Assembly: GCA_039922495.1 (NCBI GenBank)
Contig: JBDTEO010000028.1
Coordinates: 79,248-143,247, forward strand
DNA: 64,000 nt
From: JALYYC01 sp039922495
GTDB lineage: Bacteria > Chloroflexota > Dormibacteria > CF-121
Reading direction: 5' to 3'
Positions 17,513-26,019 of this stretch are shown one piece after another (the stretch's first letter is position 1; the number at the start of each line of letters is the position of its first letter). The translations under genes and the position numbers were made by a program. Below the pieces are notes generated by a model that ran no database searches, was not told the origin of the DNA, and was given only the letters and a program-made list of their open reading frames with translations.

Positions 17513-18126
17513 TGCGACGGCGTACTGGTACTGACCGCCAGCGCGCCACGCTCGAGCGCGGCCTCGCGATGCGTCGCATCGGTCACGAACCCGCCAACGA
17601 TCATCGGCAGGGACAAGCGAGCCCGGATCTGGTCGACCACCAGCGGAAAGATGATCGCGGGTAGCACTTCGACGACGTCCGGGCGGGCATGGTCAAGGGC
17701 GTTCAGCGCTGAGGGGAGCGCCAGGTCGTCGTAGAGGAGAAGCCGTTGGACCGCGACGACCCGTTCCGCCTTCGCCGCCGCGATCAGGCCGCTGTGCGAG
17801 GTGATGATGCCGTTGACGCCGATCTCGCGGGCGAGGAAGGCGACGCCGGCGCGGTCCTTGCCGAGTCCGGCGATCAGGTCGATGTGGACGAACGCCATCT
17901 TGCCGCGCGCCTGGACGGCCCACACCAGCGGACCGAGGTGAAAGGCCGGGGCGCGCAGAAAGAATACCGCCGGCACCTGGGACGCGAGCGCCTGGGGGAG
18001 TTCTTCGGCGCGACGAATGACGGCTGCCACCGGGACTCGTCCGAACCCCTCGCGCAGGCGGCTGACCGACGAGTCGACATTTCGACCACGGGTGGGAGGC
18101 GGGATCGCGCCTTTCGCCATCGCCAC
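17503..18126 (-). CDS. glpP: glycerol-3-phosphate responsive antiterminator GlpP
   Basis: 207 residues. GlpP proteins bind glycerol 3-phosphate and the leader RNA of glp genes, letting polymerase pass a terminator. Family segments are clear: MAFVHIDLIAGLGKDRAG, GIITSHSGLIAAAK, VQRLLLYDDLAL, PDVVEVLPAIIFP and MIVGGFVTDATHREAALERG then ALAVSTS. The start could be ATG 18126 or 18120, and the first about 25 residues look unstructured. It is divergent from ptsH with only about 25 bp between starts. Confidence 0.88.
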   Translation of the reverse strand: MAMAKGAIPPPTRGRNVDSSVSRLREGFGRVPVAAVIRRAEELPQALASQVPAVFFLRAPAFHLGPLVWAVQARGKMAFVHIDLIAGLGKDRAGVAFLAREIGVNGIITSHSGLIAAAKAERVVAVQRLLLYDDLALPSALNALDHARPDVVEVLPAIIFPLVVDQIRARLSLPMIVGGFVTDATHREAALERGALAVSTSTPSQWP

Positions 18127-18151
18127 CTACTGTACGAGCGAGCTTGACCGA

Positions 18152-18463
18152 ATGCCGGTGGCGCTGCAGACTACGGGTGAGGAGGGGTTTGACGCGATTA
18201 CCGAACGCCAGCTGACCATCATGAATGCCGTCGGGTTGCATGCCCGGCCGGCGGCACTGTTCGTCCAGACCGCCGCCCGCTTCAAGGACACGCGCGTCGA
18301 GGTGGTCAAGGACGGGATGGTGCGCGATGCCAAGAGCATTCTCAGCGTCCTCACGCTTGGTGTCGGCCACGGGACGACCATCACCGTTCGGGCCGACGGC
18401 CCCCAGGCGGACGACGCGGTCGCGGCGCTGACCGACCTGGTCGATCGTGACTTCGGCGAGTAG
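18152..18463 (+). CDS. ptsH: phosphocarrier protein HPr
   Basis: 103 residues. The active-site His is in VGLHARPAALFVQ, and the regulatory-type Ser segment is RDAKSILSVLTLGV. HPr accepts phosphate from EI and here should pass it to DhaM; no sugar EII is present in the window. About 20 residues precede the usual HPr start, so a downstream start such as the ATG of MNAVGLHARPA is possible. It overlaps ptsI by 17 bp. Confidence 0.93.
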   Translation: MPVALQTTGEEGFDAITERQLTIMNAVGLHARPAALFVQTAARFKDTRVEVVKDGMVRDAKSILSVLTLGVGHGTTITVRADGPQADDAVAALTDLVDRDFGE

Positions 18464-20141
18464 TCCGACGCAGCTCCGCGGGATCCCCGCGGCCCCCGGC
18501 CAGGCCTCGGCGCCGGCCTGGCGATGGGACGAGCCGCACCCGGTGGATGGCATCGACCTGAGTGGCCGGGGCGGCATCGAACGGCTGCATGCCGCGATCG
18601 ATCGCGTGCGCGCCGCGCTGATGGTGAAAACCGCCCGGCTCGTCACCGGCGGTGCGGCAGCCGAGGCAGGCATCTTCGAGGCCCAGGCCCTCATGCTGGA
18701 CGATCCTGCGCTGATTGATGGCGCGACGAACCTGGTCCGGCAGGGCCAGTCGGCCGACGCCGCCGTCGCTGCCGCCCTGGCGCCATTTGCGGCAATGTTG
18801 CGCGCATCGAGTGATCCCGTATTCCAGGCCCGAGCCGCGGATGTCGAGGACGTGGTGCAGCAGATCCGCCGGGCCCTGCACGGCATCGGCGATTCGCCGC
18901 CGCCGCCGTCCCTCCCCTCGATCGTCGTCGCCCGTGACCTCGCCCCCTCCCAGACCGCCGGACTCGACCGTTCGCTGGTGGTGGGCTTCGCGACGGAGCA
19001 GGGGTCCGCGACCGCGCACACGGCGATCCTGGCCCGGGCGCTCGGATTGCCCGCCGTCGTTGGCATTGCCGGTCTGATCGGGACGGTGCAAGACGGCACG
19101 CCGCTGTTCCTCGACGGCGACACGGGCACATTGGTCATCGACCCCTCCGCGGAAACGGTGGCCGGCCTTACGCAACCGGCGCCATCGACCTCCGACGACC
19201 GGCCGGCGGCGACCCGCGACGGCCGCCGCATCGAGGTCGGCTGTAATGCCGCCACGCCGGAAGATGCTGCACGGGCCGCCGAGGCCGGCGCCGATGGGAT
19301 CGGCCTGCTGCGCAGCGAGTTCTTCTTTTTGGGAACCGACCGGATTCCAGACGAGAATGCCCAGGTCGCCATGCTCGAGCGGGTGATGCAAGCGATGCGC
19401 GGCAAGCCGGTCATCCTCCGCACGCTCGATGTCGGCGCGGATAAACCCTTGCCCGCGCTGCCCCAGCCTCCGGAGGCCAATCCAGCGCTGGGGGTTCGTG
19501 GCCTGCGTCTGCACCTGCTTCGACGACCGGACTTGCTCAAGGCGCAGTTGCGAGCCGCCATCCGCGTCGCGGCCACGCACCCGCTCCGGGTGATGTTTCC
19601 GATGGTGTCAACGGTCGAAGAGGTCCGCCAGGCACGGCACATCCTCCGCGACGCGGCCGACGAGATCACACCCGCGGGTGGTGCGCCGACCACGATCGAA
19701 ATCGGCATCATGATCGAGGTGCCCGCCGCCGCGGTGATCGCCGATCGGCTGGCCGCCGAGGTGGATTTCTTCAGTCTCGGGACCAACGATTTGACGCAGT
19801 ACCTGTTTGCGGCCGACCGGACGAATCCGGAGCTCGCCACCCTGGCCGACAGCCTGCACCCTGCCCTGCTGCGCACAATCGATCAGGTGGTCCGGGCGGC
19901 ACACGCCCAGCACCGCTGGGTCGGCATCTGCGGTGAGATGGCCAGCGACCTGTCGGCGCTCCCCGTGCTGATCGGCCTGGGCGTTGACGAATTGAGCGTG
20001 CATCCACCACTCGTGTCGCGGATCAAGGCGGCGATTCGCCGGCTCGACAGCCGGGAGGCCGCGGCGCTATCGGCAGCCGCGCTTAAGGCAGAGAGCGGTG
20101 CCGCCGTCCGTCACCTGCTCAGCACGCTGGCCAGTGGTTGA
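18447..20141 (+). CDS. ptsI: PTS enzyme I (PEP-protein phosphotransferase)
   Basis: 564 residues. Autophosphorylates on His from PEP and transfers to HPr. Seen: the phospho-His loop GSATAHTAILARALGLPAVV, the PEP-domain GADGIGLLRSEFFFLG, the EVDFFSLGTNDLTQYLFAAD signature and GICGEMASD with the catalytic Cys. GTG 18447 starts inside the end of ptsH, so the two are coupled. Length is close to the usual 570. Confidence 0.95.
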   Translation: MTSASSPTQLRGIPAAPGQASAPAWRWDEPHPVDGIDLSGRGGIERLHAAIDRVRAALMVKTARLVTGGAAAEAGIFEAQALMLDDPALIDGATNLVRQGQSADAAVAAALAPFAAMLRASSDPVFQARAADVEDVVQQIRRALHGIGDSPPPPSLPSIVVARDLAPSQTAGLDRSLVVGFATEQGSATAHTAILARALGLPAVVGIAGLIGTVQDGTPLFLDGDTGTLVIDPSAETVAGLTQPAPSTSDDRPAATRDGRRIEVGCNAATPEDAARAAEAGADGIGLLRSEFFFLGTDRIPDENAQVAMLERVMQAMRGKPVILRTLDVGADKPLPALPQPPEANPALGVRGLRLHLLRRPDLLKAQLRAAIRVAATHPLRVMFPMVSTVEEVRQARHILRDAADEITPAGGAPTTIEIGIMIEVPAAAVIADRLAAEVDFFSLGTNDLTQYLFAADRTNPELATLADSLHPALLRTIDQVVRAAHAQHRWVGICGEMASDLSALPVLIGLGVDELSVHPPLVSRIKAAIRRLDSREAAALSAAALKAESGAAVRHLLSTLASG

Positions 20142-20146
20142 CGGCG

Positions 20147-20719
20147 TTACTGGAACTCGAGCTCGTCGAACTTCGACGTGAGCGCATCGCCTTTGCTCGC
20201 GAATTCAGGCTGGGTCTTCTCGGAGGCGTCCCACTTGTCCGAGACGTCGTCTTTTTCCGAGCTATCCCATTTGTCCGAGCCGTCGTCTTTCTCCGAGCTA
20301 TCCCACTTGTCCGCGGCATCGACCTTCTCGGAGCCGCCCCACTTGTCCGCGGCGTCAGCCTTCTCGGAGCCGTCCCACTTGTCCGCGGGATCCTCCCCAA
20401 CCTTCATGCTCTCGTCCGACGGCTGATCCTTCATGCCGGCGTCGGATGCTTCCTCCTTGACCGACGGGTCAAAGCTTCGTGCAGCAGCGGGCGACTCCTT
20501 GGCCATCCATTCCTCGATGCCCCCGAATCCCCCTCCGAAAAAGCGGCCTTGCATGGTGGGCCCGGCCTTCCCGACGAGGTCGCTCACGGCGCGATTCCCG
20601 GCGGTCGCCTGGAGATCGCGCATCGAATCGGTAACGGTGCCATGGTCGGCTGATTTCCGGGGTCGTTTTGCGCCCTCCCGTTGCTGATCGTCGAGGCTCT
20701 CGCGATCGTGCGTCCTCAT
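20147..20719 (-). CDS. hypothetical repeat protein with GNRAV motif
   Basis: 190 residues, acidic and probably disordered. Near residue 36 it has LQATAGNRAVSDL, a motif found at the N-termini of many DUF4157-type proteins linked to extracellular contractile injection systems. Residues 113-172 are five tandem 12-residue units on the theme DKWDxSEKxDxx. No signal peptide or membrane segment. The start overlaps the methyltransferase stop as ATGA, so it is coupled. The gene at 34076 shares the GNRA motif. Function unknown. Confidence 0.7.
   Translation of the reverse strand: MRTHDRESLDDQQREGAKRPRKSADHGTVTDSMRDLQATAGNRAVSDLVGKAGPTMQGRFFGGGFGGIEEWMAKESPAAARSFDPSVKEEASDAGMKDQPSDESMKVGEDPADKWDGSEKADAADKWGGSEKVDAADKWDSSEKDDGSDKWDSSEKDDVSDKWDASEKTQPEFASKGDALTSKFDELEFQ
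20204..20383 (-). repeat. five tandem 36-bp coding repeats
   Basis: Each 36-bp unit encodes DKW(D/G)xSEKxDxx. Units 3 and 4 are nearly identical, which suggests recent slippage. They are in frame within the repeat protein gene and so are coding, not a CRISPR. Confidence 0.85.
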
Positions 20720-22245
20720 GGCGCGACCAGGCTCCTTTCGGTATCCCGACCGGGCGGAACATCGACGGGGGGGCCGGGCCGAGGCCTGACCACATCCATC
20801 TCCAAAAAGCCGAGGCCAACGAGCTGCTTGACGATCTCGATTCCCTCTCGCTCGGAGGTTACCATCCGCAACCTTCGGGTCCCATCGAGCTTCGCCAGCA
20901 GCCTCGACCCGAACTCACCCAGTGATACACGCAACGGGATTCCGGTGGCGGTCTCGAGAACCTGGCCCCGGACCAGGTAGGCGCCTCCGCTGCTCACCCC
21001 GGTGCGCTGGATGCGGTGGCCGGCATGCGGTCGAAATCTCCGGTCAAGGACCGCCGTATCCGTCATGGTTTGGAGGCGGTCGTTGGCGGCGAAGATCCGC
21101 AGCAGGTGCTCAGAGGCAGCCTGGATCGGCGCCGCCCTCACGTCGACGGCGCGGGTCCAGTTAACGCCCGACCGGCGTCGCAGGATCACGGCGCCGGAGC
21201 TCATCGCCTCGATACCGAGGCGGCGATAGTACGCGAGCCAGCGGTCCAGGGCGTCGCCAACGTCAGCCGCGTCCCTGATCCAGAGCGAGGCGTAGGTCAG
21301 CGGGTCATAGGTCCGGAAATGCAGCAACAGCGCGTCGCAACCAAGCCCGTCGACCCAGCCGGCCAGCGGGGGCTGCCACCCTCCACCGTCCTGGTGCGCC
21401 CAGCTAACCAGCATCGAGGCGAACCCATGGTCGTTGAGGTGCGCGGCAGCCTCGTGCACCACGGTCTGGCTCAGCCGATCACCGTCCATGCCGCTGTCCC
21501 GGAACTGCAGGCTCGAGTCCGGCGATAACACGTAGGGCGGGTTGGCGACAATCAGGTCAAAGCGATCGTTCGCCACCGGCTCAAAGAGGTCGCCGGCACG
21601 GACGGCGGGCGTGGCGACCCGATTGAGCGCGGCGTTGAAATGGGCATAGGCCAGGGCCCGCGGATTGATGTCCGTCGCCACCACCTCATCGGCATGGCTC
21701 GACGCGCGCAGGGCCTGGATCCCGGAGCCCGTGCCGAGATCGAGCACCCGACCCACCGGTGACCGCACGGTGAGAGCGGCCAGCGTCCGCGGAGCCGGGC
21801 CGAGGCCGATGACGTGGTCGCCGGCGAGGGCTCGGCCATGATGCGCCACGTCGTGGGCGATCAACATGTCGCCATCGGCATCGATCGCCATCAGTGGTTG
21901 GACCAGGCCGTTGTATTCGGCGAGGGCGCCGATTTCGACCAGTTGGTCGGTCCGGCTCGGGTAAATGGCCTCGCCAACCTGGTCGGTCGGTACCCGTAGC
22001 CCAAGGCCGAACAGCCGGATCAGGGTGCTGAGCGGTTGTCCATCGGCCAGGCGTCGCCGGGCCACCTCGCTGGCTCGCGGATCGTGCGCCAGGCTCGAGC
22101 TGGTGCCTACCGCCTGGCGAAGGCCGGCCTCGTGGTACCCGGCCTGTCGCAGGACATCGCCGAAACACGCCACCAGGGCCTGGTTCAAAACCACCCATCC
22201 ACGGTCGCCATCGCCCGCCTCGCGATCAAGGCGCAAAGGGGCCAA
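20716..22245 (-). CDS. class I SAM-dependent methyltransferase, HemK/PrmC-like core
   Basis: 509 residues. The middle carries a Rossmann methyltransferase core: VLDLGTGSGIQALRAS (motif I), VVATDINPRALAYAHFNA, and FDLIVANPPYVLSPDSS, the NPPY motif of enzymes that methylate side-chain amides or exocyclic amines. An N-terminal about 130-residue region and a C-terminal about 200-residue region are additional, as in the large actinobacterial-type methyltransferases of this kind. The listed start is TTG 22245; a later GTG is possible. The target is unknown. It is followed by the coupled repeat protein. Confidence 0.82.
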   Translation of the reverse strand: MAPLRLDREAGDGDRGWVVLNQALVACFGDVLRQAGYHEAGLRQAVGTSSSLAHDPRASEVARRRLADGQPLSTLIRLFGLGLRVPTDQVGEAIYPSRTDQLVEIGALAEYNGLVQPLMAIDADGDMLIAHDVAHHGRALAGDHVIGLGPAPRTLAALTVRSPVGRVLDLGTGSGIQALRASSHADEVVATDINPRALAYAHFNAALNRVATPAVRAGDLFEPVANDRFDLIVANPPYVLSPDSSLQFRDSGMDGDRLSQTVVHEAAAHLNDHGFASMLVSWAHQDGGGWQPPLAGWVDGLGCDALLLHFRTYDPLTYASLWIRDAADVGDALDRWLAYYRRLGIEAMSSGAVILRRRSGVNWTRAVDVRAAPIQAASEHLLRIFAANDRLQTMTDTAVLDRRFRPHAGHRIQRTGVSSGGAYLVRGQVLETATGIPLRVSLGEFGSRLLAKLDGTRRLRMVTSEREGIEIVKQLVGLGFLEMDVVRPRPGPPVDVPPGRDTERSLVAP

Positions 22246-22312
22246 CCAAGGGGCATCGACGGGAAGCGAAGGGGCACGGGAATTCCGGGCTGCCGTCTAC
22301 CATCTGAGCTCA

Positions 22313-24310
22313 ATGGCCCGCAGCCGTCTCGTGCTCCTCAGCGGCCTGATGCTGTTCCTGGAGCTGGCGTTGATCCGCTGGACCGGCTCCAACATCCTCT
22401 ATCTCTCGTACTTCTCGAATTTCGTCCTGCTGGCCAGCTTTCTCGGCATCGGCATTGGGTTTGTCCGAGGGGGCGCCAGCCGGTCGCTGTTTCCGCTGGC
22501 GCCGGTCGCGCTCGCCATCCTGGTCGCCTTTGTCGCCATCTTCCCAGTCCAGATCGACCGATCGGGAAGCGAGCTCATCTATTTCGGCGCGCTCGGGACC
22601 CGCACCGGCCTGCCAACCTGGCTCACCCTGCCAATCATCTTTATCGGCGTGGCCGTGGTGATGGCGATGGTCGGCAACGGCGTGGCCCGAGCGTTCGCCG
22701 CGTTCCCACCGCTCGACGCCTACCGGCTCGACATTGCCGGCAGCCTGGCCGGCATCCTCGCGTTCACGCTTCTCTCCTTCAGCGGCGCGCCCCCGCTCGC
22801 CTGGGGCCTGCTGGTGGTGGTCGCCTTTGGCGTCTTGCTGGATCGACCGTTCCGTCGCCTGCAAATCGCAGGCGCGGCCGCGCTGCTGCTGCTGCTCGGC
22901 CTCGAGTCGGCCAATAGCCTGGTGAGCTGGTCCCCGTACTACAAGATCCGACTCAATCCACAGCCGAATGGCTCCATCGGCGTGCTGGTGAACGGCATTC
23001 CGCATCAGACGATCGAGTCCGTGGCCCTGCGCAGCCGACTGATTCCCCTCTATCTCCTCCCCTACCAGCGCATCGCGGCCCACCCGCACAACGTGTTGAT
23101 CGTCGGCGCCGGGACCGGCGATGACGTCGCCATTGCGCTCGCCCAGGGCGTCGACCATGTCGACGCCGTCGAGATCGATCCGCGGATTCACGACCTCGGT
23201 GTCGCGCTCCACCCGGACCACCCCTACCAGGACCCCCGCGTCCACGCCTACGTCAACGACGGGCGCGCCTTCCTCGAGCAGACGCGGTCGCGCTACGACC
23301 TGATCCTCTTTGCCCTTCCCGATTCCCTGACGCTGGTCGCCGGACAGTCCTCGCTTCGACTGGAGAGCTACCTCTTCACGCTCGAGGCCATGCAGCAGGC
23401 ACGCGCGCACCTGACGCCGCAGGGCGCGTTTGGCGAGTACAACTACTACCGCGAGCAATGGCTGGTCGACCGGCTGGCCGGGACCCTGCAGACCGCCTAC
23501 GGCCACGCACCTTGCGAGGACACGACCGGCACGGACTCAAGACTCGCGCTTTTGATGGCCAGCGCCAACCCGGCGGCGATGCACTGCCCCCAAACCTGGC
23601 AGGCCTCGGCTACGGTCCCCGCTCCCGCAACCGATGACTACCCGTTCCTCTATTTGCGCGACCGGACCATCCCCGGCTTCTACCTCCTCACCATCGCCTT
23701 GATCCTGCTCGCGTCGCTCGCCCTCGTCCGTCTTGGATCCGGACCACTGACGCTGATGCGCCCCTACCTGGACCTCTTTTTCATGGGGGCGGCCTTCCTG
23801 CTGCTCGAGACCAAGAATGTCGTCCAGTTCGCGCTGCTCTTCGGCACCACCTGGGTGGTCAATGCGCTGGTCTTCATCGGCATCCTCACCGCGGTCCTGG
23901 CCGCCATCGAGGTGGCGCGGCGGCTCCAGTGGCGCGATCCGCGGTTGCTCTACCTGGCGTTACTGCTCTCGCTCGCCCTCGCCTGGGCCGTCCCGCCGCA
24001 CCTCCTGCTCGGCCTGACGCTGATCCCCCGGTTCGTGGTCGCGGTGCTGCTGGCCTTCATTCCGATCTTCATCGCCAACCTGGTCTTTGCCCAGCGCTTT
24101 AAAACCGTTGGGGCATCGACGGTGGCCTTTGGCGCCAACCTGCTGGGCGCCATGGTCGGCGGCCTCCTTGAGTACAGCTCACTCGTCGTCGGTTACCGGA
24201 CCCTTCTGCTCGTGATCGCCGTCCTCTACGCCCTCGCCTTCATCTTTGGCTCCGTGCGGGGCTTGGAATTAATCTCGAATGCCCCCGCCCCCTCGAGGGT
24301 TCGGAGCTAA
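22313..24310 (+). CDS. spermidine synthase-like multi-spanning membrane protein
   Basis: 665 residues. About six N-terminal membrane helices (LVLLSGLMLFLELALIRW onward) are followed by a soluble spermidine/spermine synthase-like Rossmann domain (VLIVGAGTGDDVAIALAQG, VDAVEIDPRIHDLG, VHAYVNDGRAFL, YDLILFALPD), then about seven more helices. Such fused proteins are widespread but of unknown substrate. ATG 22313 places the first helix five residues in. It is divergent from the methyltransferase, with 67 bp between starts. Confidence 0.85.
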   Translation: MARSRLVLLSGLMLFLELALIRWTGSNILYLSYFSNFVLLASFLGIGIGFVRGGASRSLFPLAPVALAILVAFVAIFPVQIDRSGSELIYFGALGTRTGLPTWLTLPIIFIGVAVVMAMVGNGVARAFAAFPPLDAYRLDIAGSLAGILAFTLLSFSGAPPLAWGLLVVVAFGVLLDRPFRRLQIAGAAALLLLLGLESANSLVSWSPYYKIRLNPQPNGSIGVLVNGIPHQTIESVALRSRLIPLYLLPYQRIAAHPHNVLIVGAGTGDDVAIALAQGVDHVDAVEIDPRIHDLGVALHPDHPYQDPRVHAYVNDGRAFLEQTRSRYDLILFALPDSLTLVAGQSSLRLESYLFTLEAMQQARAHLTPQGAFGEYNYYREQWLVDRLAGTLQTAYGHAPCEDTTGTDSRLALLMASANPAAMHCPQTWQASATVPAPATDDYPFLYLRDRTIPGFYLLTIALILLASLALVRLGSGPLTLMRPYLDLFFMGAAFLLLETKNVVQFALLFGTTWVVNALVFIGILTAVLAAIEVARRLQWRDPRLLYLALLLSLALAWAVPPHLLLGLTLIPRFVVAVLLAFIPIFIANLVFAQRFKTVGASTVAFGANLLGAMVGGLLEYSSLVVGYRTLLLVIAVLYALAFIFGSVRGLELISNAPAPSRVRS

Positions 24311-24402
24311 CTCTCCGCTCTCCCGCCCCGCGCGGTGCTTTTCTTCCTGTGGACTGCTCAATTGAGTTGCGAGCATAGCCAAGGAGCTATATATTATGCC
24401 TG

Positions 24403-24490
24403 CATTTATAGGGCGTGGGCATTACAGTAGTTTCCATTTATAGCGTGCAGGCGATAGTTAATATTTATTCTTATAGCTTATGGGCTATAA
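24403..24490 (+). promoter_or_regulatory. AT-rich control region of the HTH/Fic module
   Basis: This stretch is much richer in A/T than its surroundings. It holds a direct repeat CATTTATAG(g)CGTG at 24403 and 24435 and a perfect dyad TTATAGC-ttatgg-GCTATAA at 24471-24490, ending 8 bp before the start of the HTH gene. It is likely the promoter and autoregulatory operator. Confidence 0.6.
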
Positions 24491-24498
24491 TCAATCCC

Positions 24499-25011
24499 AT
24501 GAAAGCTTCTGTAGGTAGAAACCTCAGACGGCGACAACTGGACCGGGTGTTTGGCCGCTCTTCCATATTGCGACACCTTCCGACTCCCCAAAAGGGCTGG
24601 ATCAATGAAATCCGCCACGCCTTGGGGATGAGCGCACAGCAGCTGGCCTACCGCATGGGGGTTAGTCAGCCAACAGTGGCTGAAATGGAACGCTCAGAAG
24701 CAGCGGGAGCGATCACACTCAACAGCTTGCGCCGCGCTGCCGAGGCTATGGGTTGCTCATTTGTCTATTCGTTCATTCCGCCCGTGTCGTTGGAGGCAAT
24801 CGTCCGTAGGCAGGCAGAGCAGGCAGCCACGCGACTCTACGAGGCAGTCGATCACACCATGGCTCTCGAGGGCCAGTCAAACGACCAGCTAGGTCGCCGC
24901 GAGCAGATTGGCGAGTTAACCGACGAGTTGATTCGCACGCTCAGCCGAGAACTTTGGGAGAAGGCGGATGCCGATAAAATTCGAATATCCGGAAGGGGCG
25001 ACGCCGCTTGA
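24499..25011 (+). CDS. mobile mystery protein A (HTH, antitoxin-like)
   Basis: 170 residues. A helix-turn-helix of the XRE type is centred on MSAQQLAYRMGVSQPTVAEM. The N-terminus (RRRQLDRVFG) and the segment AAEAMGCSFVYSFIPP are characteristic of 'mobile mystery protein A', which is always paired with a Fic protein. It overlaps the Fic gene by 44 bp. By analogy it represses the operon and counters the partner. Codon use and base composition are AT-shifted against the neighbours, suggesting transfer. Confidence 0.88.
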   Translation: MKASVGRNLRRRQLDRVFGRSSILRHLPTPQKGWINEIRHALGMSAQQLAYRMGVSQPTVAEMERSEAAGAITLNSLRRAAEAMGCSFVYSFIPPVSLEAIVRRQAEQAATRLYEAVDHTMALEGQSNDQLGRREQIGELTDELIRTLSRELWEKADADKIRISGRGDAA

Positions 25012-25558
25012 CGCTGATTCGGTAGCCGGCCTCATCCCTGACCTGAACCACCAGGCAGAGCTCAACGAGTTTGAGCAACGGAATATCCTCGACGCCCAGA
25101 CCTGGGCAAGACGGAGCCGTCGCCTGAAACGCGAGCTCTTAACCGCCCCTCTCCTGCGTGAGCTGCATCGCCGGATGTTCGATCAAACCTGGCGATGGGC
25201 CGGTCGTTTCCGACAAAGCGACACGAACCTGGGTGTGCATTGGCCCCAGATCCCCGAGATGGTGACGAACCTTTGCGCCGACGTGGCCTACCAGGTCGTG
25301 CATGACACCTACCCGTGGGATGAGTTGGCGGTGCGATTTCACCACAGGCTAGTGTGGATTCATCTGTTTCCTAACGGCAATGGCCGGCATTCTCGGCTTG
25401 CTACGGAAGTCTTACTCACAACGCATGGTCAACAGTCCTTCACGTGGGGATCTCAGTCGCCTACGGACAAGAGTGCCGCGCGAGCCGAATACATCGCATC
25501 ACTGAAAGAAGCTGATAACGGGTCAATCGAGCGCCTGCTGCGGTTCAGTCGCAGTTAG
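24968..25558 (+). CDS. mobile mystery protein B (Fic domain protein)
   Basis: 196 residues with the Fic active site HLFPNGNGRHSR near residue 136, matching HxFx(D/N)GNGRxxR with all catalytic positions intact. Fic enzymes usually AMPylate target proteins. An inhibitory (S/T)xxxE(G/N) helix is not obvious in this protein, so control probably lies in the partner upstream. The overlap with that gene implies coupled translation. Confidence 0.9.
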   Translation: MPIKFEYPEGATPLDADSVAGLIPDLNHQAELNEFEQRNILDAQTWARRSRRLKRELLTAPLLRELHRRMFDQTWRWAGRFRQSDTNLGVHWPQIPEMVTNLCADVAYQVVHDTYPWDELAVRFHHRLVWIHLFPNGNGRHSRLATEVLLTTHGQQSFTWGSQSPTDKSAARAEYIASLKEADNGSIERLLRFSRS

Positions 25559-25574
25559 ACGCGCCGTTCTTGCG

Positions 25575-26000
25575 CTATGTGTCGACCAGCCATTGGACCA
25601 CTTCGAGATGGCGCCTGGACATCAGATCAGCACCAAAGTCGGTCCAGGCCAGCGTCTGCGCGATTGTCGAACCACGGGCGCGTTCCCGGTCAAGGCCGAG
25701 GGTCTCAGACAAACGATCGAGCCGTCCGAGGACGCGATCGCGGCTGTGGCCCAATTCCGCCCCGCGAACCACACACGCGACCGCGAATTCGCGCTCGCCA
25801 ATCAGCGGCTTGGGATCAATTACCAGCCACGGCTCGCGTTGCGCTTGCAGCACATTGTCAGCATGCAGATCCTGGTGCACCAGCACCTGCGGCCCCTGGG
25901 TCGATACGAGCTCGCGCATCGCCCCAACGCGGCATCGATCAGCCGCCGTTCGACCGGCCGGCCGCCTCGCCAGGCATTTCGTCCCTTCCGATGAGGTCTC
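25575..26000 (-). pseudogene. remnant of an aminoglycoside/hydroxyurea-type phosphotransferase
   Basis: The open part (25575-25919) encodes the C-terminal half of a kinase fold: VLVHQDLHADNVLQA is the catalytic loop (HxDxxxxN) and LVIDPKPLIGERE supplies the metal-binding Asp. Just upstream, in another frame, RGGRPVERRLIDAALG reads as the preceding helix, so a frameshift lies near 25920. The N-terminal ATP-binding half is absent. It follows the mobile Fic module, whose arrival may have removed the rest. Confidence 0.65.
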
Positions 26001-26019
26001 TTTCGAACGGCTGATCCGG

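Noticed and set aside
17693..19876. 727-residue minus-strand ORF opposite ptsI
   Set aside because: Low-complexity Ser/Arg/Ala sequence running antisense through ptsI and ptsH; a shadow.
20204..20383. 36-bp repeats as a CRISPR array
   Set aside because: Units are contiguous without spacers and keep a coding frame.
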